Of a DNA stretch of 41,630 bases, positions 22,738-31,916 are shown in pieces (positions within the stretch are counted from its first letter, which is position 1; each line of letters opens with the position of its first letter). The stretch covers positions 1 through 41,630 of the IMG/VR virus record IMGVR_UViG_3300024259_000075; one strand, written 5' to 3'. The stretch is from a virus. The position numbers were made by a program, and so were the translations under genes. The notes beneath the pieces are model-generated. The model saw only the letters and a program-made list of their open reading frames with translations. It was not told the DNA's origin and did no database searches.

Positions 22738-23148
22738 TTAACCCTCCATATAGATTGCGACGTTTGCCTCGGCTGTATATGAAGCATCTGTATTCTCAAT
22801 TGATTTCAAACGAATAAAAGCATATCCCAAAAGATTAAGTTTAAAACTTGCTGTAGTATCATTGATAACGCTTGTTCCACTTAAAGTTATAGTCTTTGTC
22901 GGTAGATCATACCAATTTGAAGAACCGCTTCCACGATCTGCATCTGGTGAATGCTGCAATGTAAATATTAAATTTCCTGTTGCGCTTGCATTACCGCCTT
23001 TTACATAAAAGAAAACTGTTCCGTTTTTGCGTTCTTTTGTATTAATTTCAACCGCTGTAAATTCAGCACCTTGTGTTGATGTACTTGCAGCTGTAACAGT
23101 TTCATCAGTTGCGATTAATGCTTGTGTGCTTCCAATATCCATTGCCAT
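22738..23148 (-). CDS. Small beta-rich virion protein (136 aa)
   Basis: The sequence alternates beta strands (GTVFFYVKGGNASATGNLIFTLQHS, ASFKLNLLGYAFIRLKSIE) typical of a small jelly-roll in tail or capsid accessory proteins. It sits between two fibre genes and so is likely a virion component. No family is recognised. Confidence 0.7.
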   Translation of the reverse strand: MAMDIGSTQALIATDETVTAASTSTQGAEFTAVEINTKERKNGTVFFYVKGGNASATGNLIFTLQHSPDADRGSGSSNWYDLPTKTITLSGTSVINDTTASFKLNLLGYAFIRLKSIENTDASYTAEANVAIYMEG

Positions 23149-23173
23149 AATTCAATCCTTTATTTTTATTATT

Positions 23174-23692
23174 TTACCAAATTGCTGTTGCTGTTGCTAA
23201 TTTCTTATATTGAATAGATACACCTAGTAGCCATGCATCTTCTGTCATATCGTCCGTACCGTCCGTATTTCTATATATTTCGAATGTTATAAGTTCACCT
23301 AATGCCGGAGTTCCAGCTATTGTTAATGCAGGTGTTGCCGGAGATATTTGTAAATCAGTACCATTGTTTGCAAGAAGTGCATCGCTTATTACTTGCGGTG
23401 TTCCAAGCGCGGTATCAATTGCATCTGAATCAGCTAATGCTCCGGCTTTAATTCCCCATTCGACTGTATCACCAGCGGTTGAACTTGTCGCACTCGACCA
23501 ATAGAATTTTACTTTTATTGTTCCTAAATCCCATCCATCTGGTAAAGCTAATTTAAACTGTATTCTTTCTTCTGTTGCCCCGCCATCAAAAGCGAAATAA
23601 TCCCACTCAATATCATTAGTCGCATATTCATTTGTTCCTGTTGCCGCACCGTTAGTTGTGCACGGTGTCATTGCTCCAGCATCTACATATAT
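23174..23692 (-). repeat. Duplicated C-terminal fibre module, copy B
   Basis: Partner of the module at 20278-20796; the two encode very similar 172-residue ends. Conserved blocks include FDGGATEER, KFYWSSATSSTA and ISPATPALTIAGTPALGEL. Confidence 0.88.
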
Positions 23693-24820
23693 TGTATCAT
23701 AATCAGCTTTTAATCCATCAACATATGCTTTAATTGATTGTTGTGAAGCAATACCAGTTGCACTATCACTACCCATTGCATCTTCATCTAAAAAAGCATG
23801 ACCGTCCGCAAGAGTTTTTGAATCCGCGCCGTTCCAATTCGGGATATATAAATCTGTATTGGTACCAGGAGAGATTGTATCACCAGAACCCGCTGGTGTA
23901 TCCCATAATGGATCTGCCGCAGCACCTTGTGTTTTTAGAAATTTCCCGCTTGTACCTGGTGCAAGTCTTGAAAATCCTCCACTTGTATTACGAAAATAAA
24001 CATCGCCATGTGCATCTGATGTTACATTAATTATTGGACTTGTTAAAGTTTTATTTGATAATGCCTGTGAATCAGTTAACCCTACTATATCACTTGCTGG
24101 AATAGTCTGTCCATCTACAATATCGCCGTCTGCATTCCATTGTGCACATTTCCCATTTGTGCCTGCTGTACCAGTTATTATTGAAGTATCTGAACCGCTT
24201 AATGTTTTAGCGTCAAGTAAATTCAATTCTGCTGCTGTTGAAGTAACTTGAGTTTCAGCTCCGGTTGCTCCTATATGAAGTTCAGTTACCTTAGAAACTC
24301 CAGTATTAATATTAGCATCAGCTACTACTGCTTTACTAGCAACTTGAGTTCCGGCTGTTGCTCCATCTAATACATCAACTTCTGCAACAGTTAAAGCTGA
24401 TGTAGATTGTGCTATATAACTAGTAGCTAAGCCGCTATCAGGAATCGTTAATACTGTTGCTTGTCCATGTGCTGCATTAGTTATTGTAACATTAGTATCA
24501 CCTGTATTATCAGTTGCTGATAAAATCAACTTACCTTTGCTTGCGGTTGTAGGAAATATATCAACCGTTCCAGCTGTTCCTGATACTCCTGCATCAATAT
24601 TAACTGCATCAAGATTTCTAAAATCTCCTATATCTTTATTGGAATCTACTATAACGTTTTTACTTGCAGTAACAACTCCAGGTGTACCACCTCCAATTGC
24701 TTCAAGCTCGGTAGTTGTTATTGTACTGCTAGTAAGTACTTTATTTGCATCTGTTGTTAAAACTCTACTTGCAGTCAAACCAGTTATTGAAACATCATAA
24801 TTTATTTGTTTTTCGCTCAT
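23174..24820 (-). CDS. Tail fibre with AELNLLD repeats
   Basis: After a short start (MSEKQINYDVSITGLTASRV) the protein has fibre-type segments such as ASKNVIVDSNKDIGDFRNL and a repeat unit ending TSTAAELNLLD, the same unit found four times in the head decoration protein at 34389-35993. The C-terminal 172 residues are the shared tip module. I chose the ATG at 24820 (GGAG nine bases upstream; TAATG overlap with the preceding gene) over one at 24835. It probably trimerises as a long fibre for host binding. Confidence 0.82.
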   Translation of the reverse strand: MSEKQINYDVSITGLTASRVLTTDANKVLTSSTITTTELEAIGGGTPGVVTASKNVIVDSNKDIGDFRNLDAVNIDAGVSGTAGTVDIFPTTASKGKLILSATDNTGDTNVTITNAAHGQATVLTIPDSGLATSYIAQSTSALTVAEVDVLDGATAGTQVASKAVVADANINTGVSKVTELHIGATGAETQVTSTAAELNLLDAKTLSGSDTSIITGTAGTNGKCAQWNADGDIVDGQTIPASDIVGLTDSQALSNKTLTSPIINVTSDAHGDVYFRNTSGGFSRLAPGTSGKFLKTQGAAADPLWDTPAGSGDTISPGTNTDLYIPNWNGADSKTLADGHAFLDEDAMGSDSATGIASQQSIKAYVDGLKADYDTIYVDAGAMTPCTTNGAATGTNEYATNDIEWDYFAFDGGATEERIQFKLALPDGWDLGTIKVKFYWSSATSSTAGDTVEWGIKAGALADSDAIDTALGTPQVISDALLANNGTDLQISPATPALTIAGTPALGELITFEIYRNTDGTDDMTEDAWLLGVSIQYKKLATATAIW

Positions 24821-26394
24821 TAGCTTATACTCCATTTATTTTGTAGATATGCTATAATATTGGCTGTATCTACGCTTGACAAAGATGTATTGAATAATAT
24901 TATCTCACCAATCAATCCGTCCCAATAAGATCCTGGAGAAGCGTCAGTATTTAATGCACCAATATATTCAACTTCTGTATTTGAAACTTCGGCAGCCTGT
25001 GCTCCTGCATATTCCACTGTACCGTCAAGCGCAAGATTTACATTAGATCCGTTGTATTTTAGCATCCCGATATAAGCTGTTCCGTCTGTTGCAATTGTTG
25101 TTGTTCCAAGTATAGTTGTTATATCATCTGTACTAACTCCGCCTGCAAGTTTATCTGTTGCTGTTTCAATTCCGAGAAATGAATCGTCTGCACTTTCTAT
25201 TGATCCCATTAATACTCTGTCATCCAGAGACTCACAAGTAAAAACTATAAATACTGTTTTATCCGCACTAGGTGGAATAGTTGTAATTAGATATTGTGAG
25301 TCATCAGCTTCAAAATCAATAGCCGCTAAACTGTTAATTTGATTAGTTTTATAATGCGGTTTTTTACTCGCTGTTGATTGTGTAGCACTATAAACACCAG
25401 TTACATCAATCCAAGTTGTAACATCATCATTATTATTTAAATCTGTAATTTGTGAGGCATCCCACCACGCAATTAACCCACTTATTTCAGTTGGCAAGAA
25501 AGTATAATTAGAATCAGCTGTATAATTAGTTATTCCCCACATCATTGTGCAGTTAACGCCAACACTTGCTGCGGTAATAATTAATCTCATACTACTATTG
25601 CTTATATCAGCTGTATATGTTAATGTACTAATCATTGTTCCGCCCATATCATCCTGTTCAATATAAGCAGTAGCAATAGTACCATCATGAGTAATATATC
25701 CAGTAATACGATTATAATTACTAGAACTATCCTGTATAACACCTTCAATAGAAATACTACGATAAAAAACTGTTGACCCTAAATTAATGTTATTCGCGCT
25801 ATCATCAGTAATAGTTACTTGTGATGTTTTTACTTTTTTTTCAAAAATTGTATCGGATTGCGATTTTGTATAATAATTATCAATGGTACCAGATGGTATA
25901 CCGCCTGAAACATCAACTAATTTATTGCGCAATATAAAAGGAAATTGAATAATTAATTGTGGTGTTATAGTACCTGAATTAAACGCGCATAATTCAGCAT
26001 ATACGCCTGTTCTGATTTCTTTTTCTGTACCTATATCACTTTCAAAAGCTGATGTATTTGCATCTGCTAGAAATTGAATTTCAACGTATGTTGTACTACC
26101 TACTACAACTTCTTGAACTGTGAATGTGGTCGTTGTAGATTGTGCATATACAACTGGTGTAGTATCTTGATCCCAATCATTATCTATGCCAAATTCCCAC
26201 GATTCATAACCACTAAAGTCTGATAATGCATAAGGTGTACCATCTGCTTGCAATGGTCTAATCTTAATTTGTGGATTTTCGGTATAATATATTACTGGAT
26301 ATTTAGGAGATAGCAAAAGATTATTATCTTTATCAGTTAAATAACTTTCAGATGCTTCAACTCTGACATATGTAATAATATCTCTTGTTGCCAT
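24820..26394 (-). CDS. Tail protein with C-terminal LamG-like domain
   Basis: The first 170 residues resemble a baseplate- or tail-attached domain (IITYVRVEASESYLTD...), followed by the fibre-type linker IDNYYTKSQSDTIFEKK. From residue 300 the sequence LIAWWDASQITDLNNNDDVTTW, FEADDSQYLI and the closing IGEIILFNTSLSS is a LamG/concanavalin-like lectin domain. It is likely a receptor-binding protein, the third of its kind in this region. The start is at an ATG after the end of the 26404-26943 gene. Confidence 0.8.
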   Translation of the reverse strand: MATRDIITYVRVEASESYLTDKDNNLLLSPKYPVIYYTENPQIKIRPLQADGTPYALSDFSGYESWEFGIDNDWDQDTTPVVYAQSTTTTFTVQEVVVGSTTYVEIQFLADANTSAFESDIGTEKEIRTGVYAELCAFNSGTITPQLIIQFPFILRNKLVDVSGGIPSGTIDNYYTKSQSDTIFEKKVKTSQVTITDDSANNINLGSTVFYRSISIEGVIQDSSSNYNRITGYITHDGTIATAYIEQDDMGGTMISTLTYTADISNSSMRLIITAASVGVNCTMMWGITNYTADSNYTFLPTEISGLIAWWDASQITDLNNNDDVTTWIDVTGVYSATQSTASKKPHYKTNQINSLAAIDFEADDSQYLITTIPPSADKTVFIVFTCESLDDRVLMGSIESADDSFLGIETATDKLAGGVSTDDITTILGTTTIATDGTAYIGMLKYNGSNVNLALDGTVEYAGAQAAEVSNTEVEYIGALNTDASPGSYWDGLIGEIILFNTSLSSVDTANIIAYLQNKWSIS

Positions 26395-26403
26395 TTTTAA
26401 TCC

Positions 26404-26943
26404 TTATTTTAAAAATTGTATTAAATCAATTTTAGCGTTTTTATTTTCAATTAATTTTCTTTTTTCAATTCTTATTGCTTTTGATAAATCTTTATTTATT
26501 TCTATGCATTCCATTTCTGCGTGTCCTAATTCACCTATAGCTAACCAATAATCTTCACTATATAATTTATCATCTTTTTTATATTGTATCAACCAGATAA
26601 CTGCTTTTGCTATATGTTCTTTTGTACAATCTAAACATTGTCTTACAATAGGTTTTGGTATTTGAAAAATAGTGTCTAATGGAATTATATTTTTATTCTC
26701 AATATTAGTAAGTTGAGTTATAAAATCCTTAGATGTTGCAGATATTAAAGGTTTTAAATTTCTATTTTTACCGCCCAACATACATATAGCAGATAATACG
26801 CGCAGATTTTCTTTATATCTTAAATCACAACATATATTATTTTTTAAATATAATTTTAACTCTGGATATATTTTTTCAATAATATCATTATATGTATGTA
26901 ATATTTTTATTTTATTTTTATCTATCAATTTTGTAAATATCAT
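26404..26943 (-). CDS. Hypothetical protein with CxxC-H motif (179 aa)
   Basis: I place the start at 26943, with AAGG six bases upstream; an upstream start at 26967 would overlap the preceding gene. The protein contains CLDCTKEHIAKAVIWL followed by a helix with GELGHAEMECIEI. This CxxCxxxHxxxA pattern looks like a metal-binding helical bundle that I associate with phage structural-region proteins of unknown function. It is the only clearly helical protein among the beta-rich fibre genes and could be an assembly factor. Confidence 0.65.
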   Translation of the reverse strand: MIFTKLIDKNKIKILHTYNDIIEKIYPELKLYLKNNICCDLRYKENLRVLSAICMLGGKNRNLKPLISATSKDFITQLTNIENKNIIPLDTIFQIPKPIVRQCLDCTKEHIAKAVIWLIQYKKDDKLYSEDYWLAIGELGHAEMECIEINKDLSKAIRIEKRKLIENKNAKIDLIQFLK

Positions 26944-26951
26944 AATATACC

Positions 26952-28472
26952 TTATAATTCTTCCCATGTAACTGAAACAGTATTTCCATCATAGCCACCA
27001 TTATTATCTAATTCTCCTAATCCTCCGTCTGGATGCATCGAAAGTTCATACCATGCCCAAGTCGTTGCATCAGGCCAGCTACTATAATTAAAATATACAG
27101 TAAATTGATTACTAACTAGACTTTGAGAAACATGAGCACCGCCAGCTGACCATTCAAAATTATTGCTATACTGTTCATCACTTAAATATTTTATATATGT
27201 ACCAGCAAAACTACCATCTGTTATTGTTATAGTACATTTCCAATCTTGTACTGACACTGGTGGATCTTCACCAGGGCTAGTTTCGCAACATGCATATATT
27301 GTTAATTTCCATCCTGTTGTCCCTAAAGATTCAATTTTATAGGCTTCACCTGCTTCTAATTCTTTAGAACCACAAGCTCCATTATCAAAATTTTGTCCTA
27401 TACATACAGCATCTAAAGAACTTAATAACTCTGTTTTAGCTTGGAATGCGCTATTCCAATCTGCATATTCATATTCTATTTGAGTATCATAACAATTTTC
27501 GCCATTTAAACAATCAGACCCTACAGATTCTTCATCAGCAGAAACAGCACCACAACAACCAATATAAACCTCTGCGAACCAATCTGTACCATTATAAGAA
27601 GTTGTAGGCTGTACAATCCAAGGATCGCCGCAAGATGTTCCCGTCATACCACTAATATTACCACATTCTGTATCAGCATCTAAACCATCCACTAATGCTT
27701 GAACTTCTGCATAAGATGAACCAGTAAGTTTTAATCTTCCTCCGGTAACACAATTACGACCACCAGTACAAGATGTAATAGCTGCATAACGTGTATCTGC
27801 AGCCATATCATCCAATCTGCGTTGGTTAGAACTTGAATTATATCCAGAACCATCACCGGAACCTTCTGCATCTGCATCTGCTAAAGCTGCTAAATCTTCA
27901 TCTAATGCATCTAATAATCCAGCTAATATAAAACCATTAATTTGTCCGTGTGCTTGTTGAATTATATTAGTAATAATGCTATTAGAATATTCTATTTCAA
28001 CAATTAAATTAAAAAATGTACCAGCTTCATATGTTAATTTTGAAGTCGTTTTATATAAAATAGGAGTATCTACAAAACCAGCAGTAGTAACAGTACCTTC
28101 ATCATCTGTTATTGGTGATTCGTATGTAGTATATAAATATATATATGATGTATCGGTAATAGTAAATTCTTCTTCACTAATATTAAATAATTGATTATTA
28201 ATTATTGTTTGACCTTCTGCAATAGTAACTTTTTGAGTCGCTCCACTACTTGTATTAGTCGCTAAAAAATAACCTTCGTAGCTTTCACTATTATCAATAT
28301 TTTCATTATCTCCACCGATATAGGAAATAGTAGTACCACCAGAACTGCGCGTAACTTTAATTGTCTTACCATCACCTACGATATGATTTTCTCGTATTGC
28401 ATTTGAAATCAGATTAATATCTTTTGCTGCTAACATTTCTCCGCGATTAAATTTTTTTGGTAAATTTGCCAT
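26952..28472 (-). CDS. Large tail protein with cysteine-rich middle
   Basis: The N-terminus FNRGEMLAAKDINLISNAI resembles an attachment domain of phage tail proteins, followed by beta-rich sequence. From about residue 235 to 400 there are many cysteines, some paired (GCCGAV, ACCETS) and some in short motifs (CTGGRNC, DCLNGENC). This region may be a set of small disulphide- or metal-stabilised units. The C-terminus looks like a beta-sandwich. Probably a tail-tip protein exposed to the medium. Exact homology is not recognised. Confidence 0.7.
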   Translation of the reverse strand: MANLPKKFNRGEMLAAKDINLISNAIRENHIVGDGKTIKVTRSSGGTTISYIGGDNENIDNSESYEGYFLATNTSSGATQKVTIAEGQTIINNQLFNISEEEFTITDTSYIYLYTTYESPITDDEGTVTTAGFVDTPILYKTTSKLTYEAGTFFNLIVEIEYSNSIITNIIQQAHGQINGFILAGLLDALDEDLAALADADAEGSGDGSGYNSSSNQRRLDDMAADTRYAAITSCTGGRNCVTGGRLKLTGSSYAEVQALVDGLDADTECGNISGMTGTSCGDPWIVQPTTSYNGTDWFAEVYIGCCGAVSADEESVGSDCLNGENCYDTQIEYEYADWNSAFQAKTELLSSLDAVCIGQNFDNGACGSKELEAGEAYKIESLGTTGWKLTIYACCETSPGEDPPVSVQDWKCTITITDGSFAGTYIKYLSDEQYSNNFEWSAGGAHVSQSLVSNQFTVYFNYSSWPDATTWAWYELSMHPDGGLGELDNNGGYDGNTVSVTWEEL

Positions 28473-28474
28473 AA

Positions 28475-29251
28475 TTAACTATATAAATCTGTATCCCATA
28501 TATTTGGATCATGTTGATATTCCTTTTCGACAATCCACATTCTATCCTCAAAATAAATATTAGTGGACACAACGAGCCAAGTACCGCCAATAATTCCAAA
28601 TTTATTACTTGGTGTTCCTATTGATCCAGCAGATGATGCAGCACTATTCGCGCTTGATTGTTTTTTATAAGATGTTCTTTCTTGCGCTATAGGAGCCGGA
28701 ATAAAATAACTTTCGCGTCCTGGCTTTATTTTATCTTCTATTTTATAGTATATTTTACCAGGATTAATTTTACTCCATAAATATGTTGCGCCGTCTGCAT
28801 CTGTTCTATCAGTTGCCGCAGACCACCATCCTGGAGTTGACGCGCCGGAAGTTTTTGCATATAAATCATAATTCCATTTAGTCTTATAACCGCTTGCGTT
28901 TTCAATCGGTGCTTCGATAGTTCCGATTGTCATAGTATTAACTTGTTCTGCTTCTTGACGTCCAAACGATAAACCGCTACCACTTGCTACCTCTTTAGGT
29001 CGATATATTAAACCTATCCGCGCGCGTTCGCCACCATGCATTGATACTATAGTATGATGACTTAAAATTAAATCATTATATTTATTAGTGCCTATTAATG
29101 TTGAGTTAGGATAACTGGAGCGTTGTTCTGGTAAACCCGCCCATACATTCTCCCATGTTGCAAAATAAGTATGAGTGATTGTTGCACCAGAACTATCTTC
29201 TGCTATTTGCGGTGATCCATGTTCCTCTGTCCAATTGCCGAATAAACTCAT
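28475..29251 (-). CDS. Minor tail / tail-tip protein (258 aa)
   Basis: It lies immediately downstream of the tape measure gene, where siphophages encode distal tail or tail-tip proteins. The sequence is beta-rich with Ser/Ala-rich segment SSANSAASSAGSIGTP near residue 200 and aromatic patches (YFATWENVWAGL). No family is recognised, so the role rests on position. Confidence 0.6.
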   Translation of the reverse strand: MSLFGNWTEEHGSPQIAEDSSGATITHTYFATWENVWAGLPEQRSSYPNSTLIGTNKYNDLILSHHTIVSMHGGERARIGLIYRPKEVASGSGLSFGRQEAEQVNTMTIGTIEAPIENASGYKTKWNYDLYAKTSGASTPGWWSAATDRTDADGATYLWSKINPGKIYYKIEDKIKPGRESYFIPAPIAQERTSYKKQSSANSAASSAGSIGTPSNKFGIIGGTWLVVSTNIYFEDRMWIVEKEYQHDPNIWDTDLYS

Positions 29252-29252
29252 A

Positions 29253-30404
29253 TTATTGCAAAGCTCCTACCTGGTCTAATTTACGTTCAATTTCTCTTAC
29301 ACTGACATTAAATTGTTTTTCAAAACCTTTAATAGCTTTTTCTACTTGATCATCTCCTTTATTATAATTTAATTGTGCCATTAACTCCCGTGGTAATGTT
29401 TTGGCTGCATCCATTTTTGCTCTATTTAACATTATACCTTTTATTGCAGCTGGATCAGCAGGAATAGATAATACTTCACCAGACATTTTATTAACTTTAT
29501 CAACTGCTCCTTGTCCTAATAGTGCTCTAAAAGGCTGGTCTATAATATCTTCTAAAAAAGTTTTATTAACTAATTTACCTGTTGCCCCTATTTTTTTACT
29601 AATTCCTGCACTTTTTTTAATGTCAGATATTGCACCCATAACGCCTAACATTTTATCAATAATTAATTGCAATGGCGGTAATAAATATTTTCCTATTGAT
29701 ACGCCAATTAGCTTTATATTTCCTATTAATGTTGACATTTTGCCATTAAAAGACTCACTTTGCTTTTCCATCAAGTTAAAAAACATTCCACCGTTGCCAG
29801 ACATATTCTCAAAAGCTTTTAATAAATGTTCAAAATGGATTTTGCCACTACTTGCCATATTTCTAATTTCAGATTCAGCAACTCCAAACATTTTAGCAAA
29901 TTCGGAAATAATAGGTATTCCTGCTTCTGTTAATTGGTTTAAATCCTCTGTCATAACGCGTCCAGCGGTTTTAGCTTTACCAAATATAAGAGCTAATTCG
30001 TTAAAATCTTTGCCTGTACCAGATGCAATATCACCAACAATACGCAATGTATGTTTTAACTGATTTTGCTTTATTCCAAATGCCAATAAAGCTTTTCCAG
30101 CTTTTAATACTTGATCCGGATCAAAAGGTGTAACCGTTGAAAATTCTAATAACTCACTCATGACATTTTTTGCTTTTTCAGCACTTCCGGTAAAACTTTC
30201 AAATGCAATTTCTGTTTGCTCCATATTTCCAGCTAATTTAACAGCTTGAATGGCTAATACACCTAAAAAACCACCTGCAATTGTTGTTTTCATGCCACGG
30301 AAAGAAGTATTTAAACCCTTTACTTTCTTTTTTGCAGAGTTAATCCCTTTATTAAAATCAGCAGCATTAGCTGTTATTTTAGCTTGTAATTCTGCTTTGG
30401 GCAT
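29253..30404 (-). CDS. Short tape measure protein
   Basis: The tape-measure core domain is recognisable: a basic coiled start (FNKGINSAKKKVKGLNTSF), a glycine-rich hydrophobic segment (GGFLGVLAIQAVKLAG) and MEQTEIAFESFTGSAEKAK, with FSTVTPFDPDQVLKAGKALLAFG and the LNQLTEAGIPIISEFAKMFG helix pair. Full-length tape measures are usually 700-1500 residues and set tail length at about 0.15 nm per residue. At 383 residues this would specify a tail of only about 55-60 nm. It follows the frameshifted chaperone gene, as expected. Confidence 0.87.
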   Translation of the reverse strand: MPKAELQAKITANAADFNKGINSAKKKVKGLNTSFRGMKTTIAGGFLGVLAIQAVKLAGNMEQTEIAFESFTGSAEKAKNVMSELLEFSTVTPFDPDQVLKAGKALLAFGIKQNQLKHTLRIVGDIASGTGKDFNELALIFGKAKTAGRVMTEDLNQLTEAGIPIISEFAKMFGVAESEIRNMASSGKIHFEHLLKAFENMSGNGGMFFNLMEKQSESFNGKMSTLIGNIKLIGVSIGKYLLPPLQLIIDKMLGVMGAISDIKKSAGISKKIGATGKLVNKTFLEDIIDQPFRALLGQGAVDKVNKMSGEVLSIPADPAAIKGIMLNRAKMDAAKTLPRELMAQLNYNKGDDQVEKAIKGFEKQFNVSVREIERKLDQVGALQ

Positions 30405-30407
30405 ATT

Positions 30408-30626
30408 CTAAATCCTTATTTTTTCTTCGCGTTTTTGTTTTAAAATTTCAGCATAATTTTTAGGTTTCTCAATTCCTTTTACTCCGTTTTGCTTTAAGTA
30501 TTCTATAATATAAAAAGCAATCATTGCAAAAGATATGCGCCATTTTATTTCAAAATCAGTTAAATTTGATGTTTTTTGAACTTGATTTACTATGAACGCT
30601 ATCCATTCTGCGTCAAAATTTCTTTT
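30408..30626 (-). CDS. Frameshift extension of the tail assembly chaperone (gpT-like)
   Basis: This frame has no start codon of its own and is open from the A10 run to a TAG at 30408-30410. A -1 shift at the A10 run in 30599-31105 joins it to that gene, giving 71 extra residues (RNFDAEWIAFIVNQ...). It fills the otherwise empty 194 bases before the tape measure gene. The arrangement is that of lambda gpG/gpGT: the extended protein helps load the tail tube around the tape measure. The shift efficiency is unknown. Confidence 0.8.
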   Translation of the reverse strand, partial: KRNFDAEWIAFIVNQVQKTSNLTDFEIKWRISFAMIAFYIIEYLKQNGVKGIEKPKNYAEILKQKREEKIRI

Positions 30627-31105
30627 TTTTTTGCTTGGGATTGTTCCTTTTTTTCAGGCAACATATTAAAAGCATTATAACAAGTATTTATGTAATCTTG
30701 AATTAGTAATATTGTTTCTAAAGTATTAAAAATACCTAAAGATTCAGCAAATTTATAAACATTATTTGAAAATTTATTATAATTTAAGCTATTTAAATAT
30801 TCTTTAAAAAAATCTGCGTTTTTTTCAGCTATTTTTTCAAACCTTATAATGTCGAATAATTCATTTACAGCTTGTTCTCTATATTTTAATATATATAATG
30901 CTTCATTTATATGTCTTAATTTTATATCTTCAACTTTAGAAAAACCAACTACAAAGGGGCTTTCTACCATTTCTAATAAAGATAAAACCGCTGTTGTAGG
31001 TGGTGGAATTGTAATATTATTAATAACAACATTGCCACCTAAACAATTTAATGTTTCACAATCTAAATCTTTATGAGTTTGTAATTCTTGTAATTTATTT
31101 TTCAT
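30599..31105 (-). CDS. Tail assembly chaperone (gpG-like), with a -1 frameshift site
   Basis: A 168-residue helical protein directly upstream of the tape measure gene. Near its end the coding strand has ten As in the context GCA AAA AAA AAA GAA (about 30623-30632). This is a slippery run at which a -1 shift enters the open frame at 30408-30626. Product with and without the shift would be about 239 and 168 residues. This is the usual organisation of tail chaperones in siphophages and myophages. Sequence similarity itself is not recognisable. Confidence 0.8.
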   Translation of the reverse strand: MKNKLQELQTHKDLDCETLNCLGGNVVINNITIPPPTTAVLSLLEMVESPFVVGFSKVEDIKLRHINEALYILKYREQAVNELFDIIRFEKIAEKNADFFKEYLNSLNYNKFSNNVYKFAESLGIFNTLETILLIQDYINTCYNAFNMLPEKKEQSQAKKKEILTQNG

Positions 31106-31109
31106 GATA

Positions 31110-31457
31110 TTATGAGTTTGTTGGTATTCCTACTGCTGTGTAACGTTTCATTGTGATACTTGCGCGTGTATATTCTGTATTACTTTCAGTTTCTTCAACT
31201 GACATTACAGTATATTTATCTGTTGCGCCTACTGTAATAGTAGCTCCGATAACTGGCAATGATGTTGTTGTATCATAAACATATTCACATGTTACTTCTG
31301 TTACTTCATTAAAAATTGTCTGTGCTGCTACATCGCCAGCTGCATTTTGTGCTGTTGCTTCATCTGATGAGTAGCTCGTGCTAAAATTCTGTAAAAATCC
31401 ATATGTTCCTTCCGCAATATTTGTTGCGCCTACTGCTCCAAATTGATATGTTGCCAT
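31110..31457 (-). CDS. Probable tail tube protein (115 aa)
   Basis: The position between tail-terminator-like and chaperone genes is that of the major tail protein. The sequence is beta-rich (VTEVTCEYVYD, ATITVGATDKYTVMSVEE, YTRASITMKRY), suitable for the tube fold, but at 115 residues it is smaller than most tube proteins. A ribosome site (AAGGAG) precedes it. The assignment is positional. Confidence 0.55.
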   Translation of the reverse strand: MATYQFGAVGATNIAEGTYGFLQNFSTSYSSDEATAQNAAGDVAAQTIFNEVTEVTCEYVYDTTTSLPVIGATITVGATDKYTVMSVEETESNTEYTRASITMKRYTAVGIPTNS

Positions 31458-31478
31458 AAATCATTCTCCTTTAGGTGT

Positions 31479-31916
31479 TTATGCTTGTATATGACATTGG
31501 AAATTAATAATAAAAGCTTGATATGCTTCATCATCTTCTAAAAACTCTTCGCCTGATTCTAATAATGTAATACCGTTTACTGTCAAACTTGCAGCTGTAC
31601 CTAATGTGGCATTTGTGGCATTTTGCAAGGTATATAAACAGGCTTGGTATAAATCTGTTAAATCAGTTAAATCTTTATCATTTGCGGAATAAGTTACCGC
31701 GTGAATTTCACAATCAGCCATATATAATGTACTGTTTGGAAACTCATTAACAACTGGACGGATATGTATAACTACTTGGTTTTGTACTCCGCGCGTAACA
31801 CTTGCATCATGCCAATTTTTAACGGTTATTGACTGCGCGGTAATATATGCATTAGCTGTTAATAAGGTATTCCAGCCTGTTTCCAGTTTTTCTTCCAATT
31901 GTAACTGTCCTGCCAT
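31479..31916 (-). CDS. Tail terminator-like / head-tail connector protein (145 aa)
   Basis: An alpha/beta protein with repeated beta strands (NQVVIHIRPVVNEF, CEIHAVTY) and a helix DLTDLYQACLYTLQN, in the position where siphophages encode the tail terminator or minor tail gpU/gp17-like proteins. It starts right at the end of the upstream basic protein gene. No family is recognised with certainty. Confidence 0.6.
   Translation of the reverse strand: MAGQLQLEEKLETGWNTLLTANAYITAQSITVKNWHDASVTRGVQNQVVIHIRPVVNEFPNSTLYMADCEIHAVTYSANDKDLTDLTDLYQACLYTLQNATNATLGTAASLTVNGITLLESGEEFLEDDEAYQAFIINFQCHIQA

Noticed and set aside
29401-30063. Plus-strand frame of 220 codons
   Set aside because: It lies fully opposite the tape measure gene, has no ribosome site, and reads as hydrophobic antisense sequence; the minus-strand frame shows clear tape-measure motifs.
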